This document shows positions 58,001 to 64,000 of a DNA stretch of 64,000 nt, in pieces. The notes under the pieces are model-generated. The model was not told where the DNA came from. It did no database searches and saw nothing but the letters and a program-made list of their open reading frames with translations. The position numbers and the translations under genes are program-made. The stretch is from Hormiphora californensis (taxonomy: Eukaryota > Ctenophora > Tentaculata > Cydippida > Pleurobrachiidae), in contig CM035357.1 in the NCBI GenBank assembly GCA_020137815.1, positions 3,678,528-3,742,527 on the forward strand. Direction: 5' to 3'. Position 1 is the stretch's first letter, and every line of letters begins with the position of its first letter.

Positions 58001-61000
58001 GGACCAAGCTTAATCGATTCAGAAGGTCCGATTTTGGGGGGGGGGGGGGCCGGCTGAAGTTTTTGAAGTTTTTGAAGTCAACTTCAAAAACTTCAAAGAG
58101 AAAATTAGGGTGGAAAACTTCAAAAACCTCAAAAACTTCAAAAACTCATATCTCCCAAACCGTTGGAAATAGGCCCTATGTTGCTTCATAACTCTTATAT
58201 AAACTTGCATATTCCGAACAAGATGCACCCCTTTAAAAAGCCTATAGTCACTCAAAAACCATTAAAACTGGTCTAGCCCAAAATAAAGTCATGCGCACAC
58301 ACAATATTATGAAAATATCCCATTATCCCTCGAATTAGATGAGGTGGAGACTTCATTTTGGCACGTACCCCCACTAACTCGAGGCCGCTGATGATTTTGG
58401 TGTCCATATTTTTTTCACTACTCCCTTCATAAAAAATTTGCATTTTGTGAAACTGGCAAAAAGGGTGTGGCCCCAAAAAAATTTTTGAAAATTTACTACA
58501 TAATTTTTGAACACTTTCTTAGCATTTTCTGGGCCATTTGTTGAGTTATAGAATGAAAATAAAATCTGTTTTTACAAAAAATTTAAATTTTTTACACCAA
58601 ATTGTGCCATGGATTTCATGGCTAGGAATCATTGTAAATATCCTAAATTGTGGTAGAAAAAGGGCAGACAAGGACGGATAACTTTGCCACAATATGTATT
58701 AAGCATGAAACTAACCTAAACAAGTGTAATAATAGTCACTGATAGCATATAAAAGTAGTTTAGAGTTTTTGAAGTTTTTGAAGTTTTTGAAGTCAACTTC
58801 AAAAACTTCAAAAACTCAAAAAGTAGGGTGGAAAACTTCAAACTTCAAAAACTTCAGCCGGCCCCCCCCCATTTTGGGGGGGTCTTCTGAGAGACATTTT
58901 GCTCCTACTCCAACCGATTTTGCTGTAATTGCAAAAAACCAATTCTATTAAAAGGGGAAACAACTCTATTCCAGTAGCCTGCTTCGGGCTGATTTCCCCC
59001 TTACTTGCTGATACCTTTTTCGCAATTACAGCAAAAACGGTTGGAGTAGGAGCAAAATGCCTCTCAGAAGACCCCCCCAAAATCGGACCTTCTGAATCGA
59101 TTAAGCTTGGTCCCAGGTCTCTACGATCATCCGTTTTTGAGATACAGGGAATTTCCCTCTTTTTCAAAAAGACAGGTTTCACAAAAAAAGCTCTGTACAC
59201 CATATCTTTGGCGGGAAAGTTCCAAAATTTTTAGGCCACATAGATAATCGTTTTGAGCAACTATTTCCAGATTTTCATCTCTAATGAAGCATGGGAACAT
59301 TCTCAGCCAGCGTGTCAAAGAAGCAAAAAAGTAAACCGTTCTCATGGCCAGAAATAAGCTCCATTTCAAAAATCCTTCTTTGGGCTTATTCACCTTTATA
59401 TTCTCTTCAAATTCCAAGAATTTAATGTTTCTATCTCAAAAAAAGTGGTCCTGAGGTTAAAAATTTCAACAAAAATTGAAAAAACGCCACTTTGAAAATA
59501 GGCTGTAGCAAAAATATGAATTCGAATTTAGGGCTAAAATTGCATACTGTAAAACTAGATATTTTCGAGGCAATTAATTTTCGCGATTCGATCAAAATTT
59601 ACTATTTTCGCGATTTTAATTTTCGCTAATCCCACTGCTACCCCCATTTCACGGTCCTAGTATATTGTCTAATTACGCCAAGAGTGCAGTCATCATTGCC
59701 ATGAGACACCAGACCTGCTTGGCGTAGACCAATGAAATGTGAGCATTTTCTCATTGCTGATTGGCTCTAAGAGATAGCCAATCAGGGATGAGACAGAAAT
59801 GAACCGATTGTCGTTGACTTAGTACTAAAAGTAAAAAATGTGTCATCCTAAAATAACTTGCACGAGCTTTCTGTAAAAAATCGTACAAAATATTTTCACG
59901 GAATTAATTTTCGCGGATTTTCCAGCCAAAAATAAAGAGCGAAAATAAAAATCTCACGAAAATATCTAGTTTTACAGTATTTGAGGTCCATTTTGTATGG
60001 CCTAAACCCTGGTGAAGTCATTTGGTTGGGCACTCGATGATGAAAAACGCCAGGTGTACCCTTAAGATACTGAGAACTTTTAAGAACTTTTAAGAACTTC
60101 TAAGAACTTTTAAGATAAAGATACTGAGAACTTTTAAGTGAGAGTCTCACTTGCACTTCTGTCTTCTCTGATACTGGCAGCCTAGGACTTTGGTGACATC
60201 TGTCTGGCACCGAAGACCCCATCTGAGCGCACTGAGAATCAAATCGGGGTCTGGCGTCGCCAGAGAGGGTGACACGGCACAGACCACGGTGTCCCTTAGG
60301 GTCACCACACACCAAAGTTAAAATTAAAATTAAAATTTTGATTTTAAACCTGCACACACCAGCGGCCGTTAAAATTTCTCTCCCCCATTCTAAAAGTAAC
60401 AATCTCGCGCGCGATTTTAACGGTGTGTTAAAATTTTGTCATCCAACGCGACCGTCAAAATCGTGCGTGAGATTGTTACTTTTAGAATGGGGAGAGAAAA
60501 TTTAACGGCCGCTGGTGTGTGCGGGATTAAAATCAAAATTTTAATTTTAATTTTAACTTTGGTGTGTGGTGACCCTTAAGGACGTTCAACCTCGACCGAG
60601 CCCCCAGCAAAACGAACGGTTATGTGACCTAAAGGGGACCTCTGGGAACTACGCAGGACCGTAGGGGAAAAGATATAATGGTATCCAAAGGAGAAAATCG
60701 CATTTAGGGCAAAAAAGCGCAAAAAACGCCATTTTAACAATGTTGCCGTGGATTTAGAGTTCCAATTCCAGCGGCAATCGATTCGGCGTGTCAAAAAACC
60801 CTGGGGTGACTTGATTTTGGTCGAAAAAAAATAGATTGGAAAATTTGGAAAATAGTGTGAGAAAAATGACCAAATTCTACATTCCAAATTTTACAATCTA
60901 TTTTTTCCCTGCCCGGGTGAATGCCTTCGGCATTCACCCGAATGCCTTTTTACTTTGTAAAAAGGCATAGCAGGATTAGAATTCGAAAACGACATTTTGG

Positions 61001-63494
61001 TATACTAACTAATCGGTAGAGGGACCATTCTGGTCACACTTTCGTTGCGAGGGGCAACCTTGCGGCGCGCGCGATCTGACACTTGCGGAGTAAAATGCGC
61101 GCGCGCAAACAATTGAAATTTTATGAGGGGCGCGCGGCTATAAACTGTAACGCGCGGCAAAATTTGTTTTATATCGGCCGCGCGTTTTGATTGGGGAAAT
61201 GGAGAAATTGAAAAATCTGTTCTGCGTTTTGTTCAAAAATTCGAAAAACACAAATCCCCATTTTGTGGACAGCTTACTCGTTGCATTGGGCGAGTTGAAT
61301 GGCAAATCGAAGAGGGCAGGGAAACGTAGCATTATGGATACATAATGCGGGGGGGGGGGGGGGGGGGGGCGCCGCGTGAATTTAATATCCATGTCCTAAA
61401 TAAACACGTCTGACTTTAATGAACATGAATTTTTAGCTATTATTAAACTAAAATGGTGTTTTCAACCACTTAATATTTACTTCTAATGTCCCCTCTATCG
61501 ATTCCAACCAATACCATAGATGTTGGCGGTGATTAAGCCTCATTTTAGGGTGGCCCTGTACCTCTAAGCGAACCCCGGAAATTTTGAAGTTTTGGACTAA
61601 ATGTCAAGGTTTTAAAGTGAAAATAGCCCCGATTTTGATGAAACTCAGTCAGAATGGTCTTTGATGTCTAACTAGAAGTCAAAATTTTTTTGAGTGCTCA
61701 AATCCTAAATTTAGGTTTTTTTAAGGTTTTTTAGGTTTTTTGGCTTTTATGGGTTTCAGGAACGTCCTAGAACAAAATAAATAGAATCATCTTTCTCGGC
61801 GTGAAATTCTGCATCGATCATAGTGGCTATAAACCTTTCTATGACGTAGTCGTAAGGTTCAGAAGTTATCCCAAAAAACCAAACGGGTATGCTTCATGTG
61901 GTAAGGTTTTTTAGGTTTTATTCGTTACACAGACATCGCAGATCAAAATGGTTTTCACTAAAATGATTTCCTCACCAATACACGTCGATTGAGTACCTAT
62001 AACATGGTGTTCTGACAAGAGGTTCGCCCGTAAGCCTAAAACATGTACCCGCCCCTATAACATGTACCCGTTTGGGATAACCTTACGCCATAGAAAGGTT
62101 TATAGCCACTAAAATCGATACAGAATTTCACGCTGAGAAAGATGGTTCTATTCATTTTGTTCTAGGACGTTCCTGAAACCCATAAAAACCAAAAAACCTA
62201 AAAAATCTAAAAATTGTAAATTTAGGAGTTGAGCACTAATTTTTTTTGACACCAAACACTATTCTGACCAAGTTTCATCAAAATCGGGGCTGTTCGGGGC
62301 TGTTAGGTGTCTTTTCTACTCGTTTCATAAGATGATTTTGAGATATCGTCTAGGCTAGAAATATGCATGTATGTAAAAAAGGTACCGCACCCACGCCCCA
62401 CGCAAAAGCAAGCCTAATCACCAGTGAACATTTATGACATTCATTGGAATCGAAAGATGGGACCTTTAGTAGTACATTGGTGGTAAACATGTTTGGTAAC
62501 ACATTTTGGAATGGTTTTTGGAAGTTATAATTTAATGTCTTTTTATGTCCCAAATTACCGCGGACAATTTAATGTCCCAAAAATCGAGGGACATTAAAGG
62601 ACATTTTAATACGCGCCCCCCCCCCCCCCCCCACATAATGCAAATAATTCTTGTTTTCGACCAAAATCAATTCACCCCAGGGTTTTTTGACACGCCGAAT
62701 CGATTGCCGCTGGAATTGGAACTCTAAATCCACGGCAACATTGTTAAAATGGCGTTTTTTTGGTTTTTTGGTTTTTTTGCACTTTTTTGCCCTAAATGCG
62801 ATTTTCTCCTTTGGATACCATTATATCTTTCCCCCATGGTCCTGCGTAGTTCCCAGAGGTCCCCTTTAGGTCACATAACCGTTCGTTTTGCTGGGGGGCT
62901 CGGTCGAGGTTGAACGTCCTTAAGGGACACCGTGAGACACAGATCATGATCATGTGAAGGATCGAAGCCAATACTGAATACCAATTGAGCCATGCGCCAT
63001 GTCGATTGTCGAGTCCGAGCAATGGCGGTGCGCGCACTGACAATTGTCTACTTTCCTAACTCTCACTGCTATTTTCATACCGCGCGCGCTCCCTCACTTA
63101 CCAGCTGTGTCGTGAGTGTGAACATGGATCGGGGTGTCCGGAAACTCTCGGCGTAGAGCTGAGATGAGTATCCGGGCAGCGGCGGGTTTGAGAAGTCCTG
63201 CCATGTCCTTGACAGCGAGAATGTGAGCTCCTGCATCAACAAACACCTAGAAGGCAGAATATTTCTTTTTACAAGTTTGTGGATGATTTTCACCAGCACT
63301 CATCTATTTTCACACTTTCTCACCATACTAATATACCAGTATAAAAAAAACAGAATAGTGTGCACCACATACCTTAGCTAGGTTTAGATAGTAATCCAAG
63401 TTGTATTTCCCACCTCCATTCGCATCCGAGATATCACCTGTGTAACATATTGAAGCCTCGGCTACACCCTTAGTCTGTCTCACCGCATCAATAC
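39760..63494 (-). CDS. PC: Pyruvate carboxylase, C-terminal half (12 exons)
   Basis: Biotin enzyme that carboxylates pyruvate to oxaloacetate in mitochondria. Exons: 63373-63494, 63102-63246, 49075-49259, 44616-44720, 44396-44488, 43955-44065, 43414-43562, 43098-43212, 41431-41520, 40347-40481, 40043-40192, 39760-39822 (TAA). Carboxyltransferase signatures include [29 protein letters not shown] and [20 protein letters not shown] follows; the biotinyl domain has the lysine in SAMKMEMVV. The biotin carboxylase half must lie right of the window. The intron 49260-63101 is 13.8 kb and holds a GPCR and nested foldback elements. The junction 44616/44488 is odd: intron bases after CAG read VHAM in frame, matching conserved residues. 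The donor of exon 43098-43212 lies at the end of a minisatellite. Confidence 0.95.
40588..41342. repeat. Composite (GATC/poly-A) low-complexity foldback interrupted by a SINE
   Basis: Bounded by TGCAGCCCCAAAAAA and TTTTTTGGGCTGCA, with G- and C-runs outside. The inner sides are long runs of TTTTTGATCG / CGATCAAAAA units. The SINE at 40813-41108 sits at the centre. PC intron. Confidence 0.6.
40813..41108 (-). mobile_element. tRNA-derived SINE
   Basis: On the minus strand the head (from 41107) has an A box TGGTGTAGTGG (41088-41098) and a B box GGTTCGATCC (41038-41047) spaced as in a tRNA, with a Glu-like CTC at the anticodon position. The acceptor stem does not pair, so it is not a tRNA gene. 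The tail is GCTT-repeated then poly-T/A. An 8-bp TSD AATGTTTA flanks it (40805-40812, 41109-41116). Confidence 0.8.
41562..41740. mobile_element. 179-bp pogo-like MITE near a PC acceptor
   Basis: TIR CAGTCGGACCCCGATTTAAC, TA on both sides, an internally deleted relative of the 20398 copy. Its left end is 41 nt upstream (gene strand) of the acceptor of PC exon 41431-41520. Confidence 0.85.
42429..42512. repeat. Short palindrome in a PC intron
   Basis: GCCATGAGGTAATTCTCTGC with its complement GCAGAGAATTACCTCATGGC about 45 nt on; hairpin-forming. Function unknown. Confidence 0.7.
42581..43110 (-). repeat. 25-copy minisatellite built from a PC 5' splice site
   Basis: Gene-strand unit GTAGGTAGACTCAGATATG (19 bp), with variants CTCCGATATG and CTCTGATATG and a TAGACTC insertion. 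The last copy is the end of PC exon 43098-43212 (AACTCAGATATG) followed by GTAGGT. All the other copies lie in the intron and keep the ATATG|GTAGGT donor context. Confidence 0.93.
43868..43945. repeat. Dispersed CCAAT-containing repeat block
   Basis: ACAACCAATCAGA.CTCGTT.T then TTAGGTC.CGTGACTGGTTATC matches the block right after the LDLa receptor stop (2607-2655). Adjacent inverted phrases (CAGGAACCGACCGAA / TTCGGTCGGTTCCTG, 43852 and 43932) form a hairpin. Confidence 0.7.
45060..45430. repeat. Long (CT)n-rich microsatellite
   Basis: Interrupted CT/CCT tract of about 370 bp in a PC intron. The plus-strand ORF over it (Leu/Ser only) is not a gene. Confidence 0.95.
45903..47540 (-). pseudogene. 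Degenerate non-LTR reverse transcriptase fragment
   Basis: Minus-strand pieces in shifted frames read as one [20 protein letters not shown] (about 47505-47450), then [10 protein letters not shown] (about 47375-47346), then [13 protein letters not shown], then [13 protein letters not shown] and LDRMTRKIL (about 47020-46910). The catalytic YxDD box has its first Asp replaced by Tyr, and there are frameshifts, so it is inactive. Ends are obscure. It lies in a PC intron beside CT-rich repeats. Confidence 0.8.
47735..49020. repeat. Triplicated 200-bp unit separated by CT microsatellites
   Basis: A unit containing CTCGACCACTTT, then CCCAACCAATCGCTGATCAG and AAGCTCAGTAC occurs at about 47850, 48335 and 48745, each flanked by (CT)n. 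Copies differ mainly by single-base indels in runs. Intron of PC, ending about 55 bp before exon 49075-49259. Confidence 0.85.
50293..51337 (-). pseudogene. Intronless rhodopsin-like GPCR nested in PC intron, one frame shift
   Basis: ATG at 51337; the first frame covers the N-terminus and helix 1 ([12 protein letters not shown]). A one-base shift in a GGGG run near 51150 moves the rest, from helix 2 ([17 protein letters not shown]), into the frame ending at 50293. The DRY position reads LGVNKLV, and the NPxxY position reads [13 protein letters not shown]. Extracellular loops and a basic tail are present, giving a normal length of about 345 residues. Related to the receptor at 7949-8944 in these motifs and in being single-exon and intronic. 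The shift may be a sequencing error, so it may be functional. Same strand as PC. Confidence 0.75.
51463..51760. repeat. Two adjacent palindromes
   Basis: About 51463-51545 is a near-perfect palindrome pivoting at 51505 (AAGCTGGGTACTCAACATGT). About 51567-51758 has arms AAAACTAATTGAAATTAG and GTAGGCCGGAAAGGTTGCCC with a 75-bp loop. MITE-like; no clear TSD. Confidence 0.75.
52044..52384. mobile_element. 341-bp foldback element
   Basis: Arms begin TTAAAGTGAGAGAGAACAGC and pivot near 52214 around ATGGGC/GCCCAT. A single-arm relative is at 17263-17345. PC intron. Confidence 0.8.
53117..53265. repeat. Short inverted repeat
   Basis: TTGAATTGTTCATACTTTCT then TTTTATT, with the complement at about 53212-53248. 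PC intron. Confidence 0.65.
54055..54782. mobile_element. pogo-like MITE, family 1, copy B
   Basis: 728 bp, TIR CAGTCGGACCCCGATTTACC, TA flanks. It reads as the inverted counterpart of the copy at 10908-11664 along nearly its whole length. Confidence 0.87.
54899..55722. mobile_element. 824-bp foldback element
   Basis: Arms begin AATTTGGTACAGTAACTCTA then TGAGACAAATAAATAACTTG and pivot near 55310. They include a TCATGTGATCCTCACCGAAT phrase in both arms. No ORF with a family signature. Confidence 0.8.
55907..56300. mobile_element. PIF/Harbinger-like MITE, GGGTCA ends
   Basis: TIR GGGTCAGCACACACCAACGT (right: ...ACTTTGGTGTGTGGTGACCC), then AAAATTAAAATTAAAATT. Flanks CTA and CAA. Same terminus as 60299-60575. 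Interior similar to the 36990-37361 element. Confidence 0.75.
56790..57410. repeat. Cluster of short hairpins
   Basis: AGTGGGACAATAACCACTAA with its complement (56807-56870); repeated GTGTTATAAGTTTTCATGTA / complement (56898-57010); GGCTCCGACCTGTCTCAGAC with complement (57366-57403). Function unknown. Confidence 0.65.
57482..60065. mobile_element. 2.6 kb foldback element with nested insertions
   Basis: Termini TTAAGGGTACACCTGGCG and its complement. The outer arms are nearly identical for over 500 bp and both contain a 96-codon ORF (57697-57987 +, 59127-59417 -) differing by one residue, with no recognised family. Nested inside are an inverted repeat at about 58041-58871 (CCGGCTGAAGTTTTTGAAG, with G/C-runs) and a TA-flanked MITE at 59547-59977. 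Confidence 0.85.
59547..59977. mobile_element. TA-inserting MITE nested in a foldback arm
   Basis: 431 bp, TIR CTGTAAAACTAGATATTTTC, flanked by TA. The opposite arm of the host element (about 57570) preserves the empty site (GCATATTTGAG, complement strand), so boundaries and TSD are directly proven. Confidence 0.92.
60286..62934. mobile_element. Composite foldback element, CACGGTGTCCCTTAAGG family
   Basis: Outer arms (60286-60880 and about 62640-62934) match as inverted repeats, with the same terminus as 18253-19739. Nested inside: a MITE at 60299-60575; a block at about 60903-61060 shared with 23040-23225; G-run/C-run sequence (61350-61370, 62616-62634); and an inner inverted repeat at about 61490-62480. 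All inside the large PC intron. Confidence 0.82.
60299..60575. mobile_element. 277-bp PIF/Harbinger-like MITE with TTA duplication
   Basis: TIR GGGTCACCACACACCAAAGT; TTA at 60296-60298 and 60576-60578. Inserted 13 bp inside the left end of the composite element, whose intact right end shows the pre-insertion sequence CCTTAAGG. Confidence 0.88.
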
Positions 63495-63529
63495 CTGCAG
63501 TAGAGTGATTGTTGGTACACAGAGAGATA

Positions 63530-64000
63530 ACATAGACTGAAACAGTGTGTAACGGGTGTGTAACGGGAGTGTAACGGGTGTGTAACGGGTGCTTGTTGTT
63601 ACAAACAGAGATAACATAGACTGAAACAGTGTGTAACGGGTGTGTAACGGGTGTGTAACGGGTGCTTGTTGTTACAAACAGAGATAACATAGACTGAAAC
63701 AGTGTGTAACGGGTGTGTAACGGGTGTGTAACGGGTGCTTGTTGTTACAAACAGAGATAACATAGACTGAAACAGTGTGTAACGGGTGTGTAACGGGTGT
63801 GTAACGGGTGTTTGTTGTTACAAACAGAGATAACATAGACTGAAACAGTGTGTAACGGGTGTGTAACGGGTGTGTAACGGGTGTGTAACGGGTGCTTGTT
63901 GTTACAAACAGAGATAACATAGACTGAAACAGTGTGTAACGGGTGTGTAACGGGTGTGTAACGGGTGTGTAACGGGTGCTTGTTGTTACAAACAGAGATA
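63530..64000 (-). repeat. Tandem repeat array upstream of a PC acceptor, running off the window
   Basis: Units of about 75-90 bp, each with two to four GTGTAACGGG sub-repeats plus TTGTTGTTACAAACAGAGAT then AACATAGACTGAAACAG. On the gene strand each has a CACTGTTTCAG acceptor-like end. The real acceptor of exon 63373-63494 (CTACTGCAG) is in a diverged copy next to the array. Confidence 0.9.

Overview
The window is animal nuclear DNA. Its genes are split by GT-AG introns, and the recognisable products are metazoan: a gamma-tubulin complex subunit, a TFIIIC subunit, a sperm cation channel, pyruvate carboxylase and rhodopsin-class receptors. The LDL-receptor-repeat GPCR, the single-exon orphan GPCRs lying inside introns and the very heavy load of foldback DNA elements suggest a marine invertebrate, possibly a non-bilaterian. 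The species cannot be fixed from the sequence alone.

Layout. 23-2603 (+): 3' part of an LDLa-containing 7TM receptor. 20228 down to 3483 (-): TUBGCP6-like gene, 22 exons visible, last exon(s) not found, with an intronless GPCR (7949-8944, +) in one intron. 29210 down to 21418 (-): unrecognised helical-repeat-like gene of about eight exons. 30499-32274: a 1.8 kb foldback element studded with one short motif. 33124 down to 32397 (-): GTF3C6-like TFIIIC subunit. 36030 down to 33438 (-): CatSper3-like channel, seven exons. 39092 down to 37523 (-): ORF1-type gene of a non-LTR retroelement, split by a MITE-like foldback. 63494 down to 39760 (-): C-terminal half of pyruvate carboxylase, 12 exons, its 5' half beyond the right edge. 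One PC intron of about 13.8 kb holds another GPCR and nested foldback elements; another holds a dead reverse-transcriptase fragment and CT-rich repeats.

No operon-like logic links the genes. What unifies the window is how its introns have been remodelled. In three genes the splice junctions themselves are tandemly duplicated: a 25-copy array containing a 5' splice site in PC, a 12-unit array of branch point plus 3' splice site in TUBGCP6, a duplicated acceptor with exon start in GTF3C6, and doubled donor and acceptor in one TUBGCP6 intron. Two large inverted-repeat elements end 5 and 9 nt inside TUBGCP6 5' splice sites. Several foldback elements carry a short motif repeated many times in both orientations, which could be transposase-binding sites of undescribed families. 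These are the observations most worth following up.

Exon coordinates were derived by eye from reading frame, splice consensus, intron phase and remembered family alignments. They should be accurate to a base or so where phase closes, and exceptions are stated.
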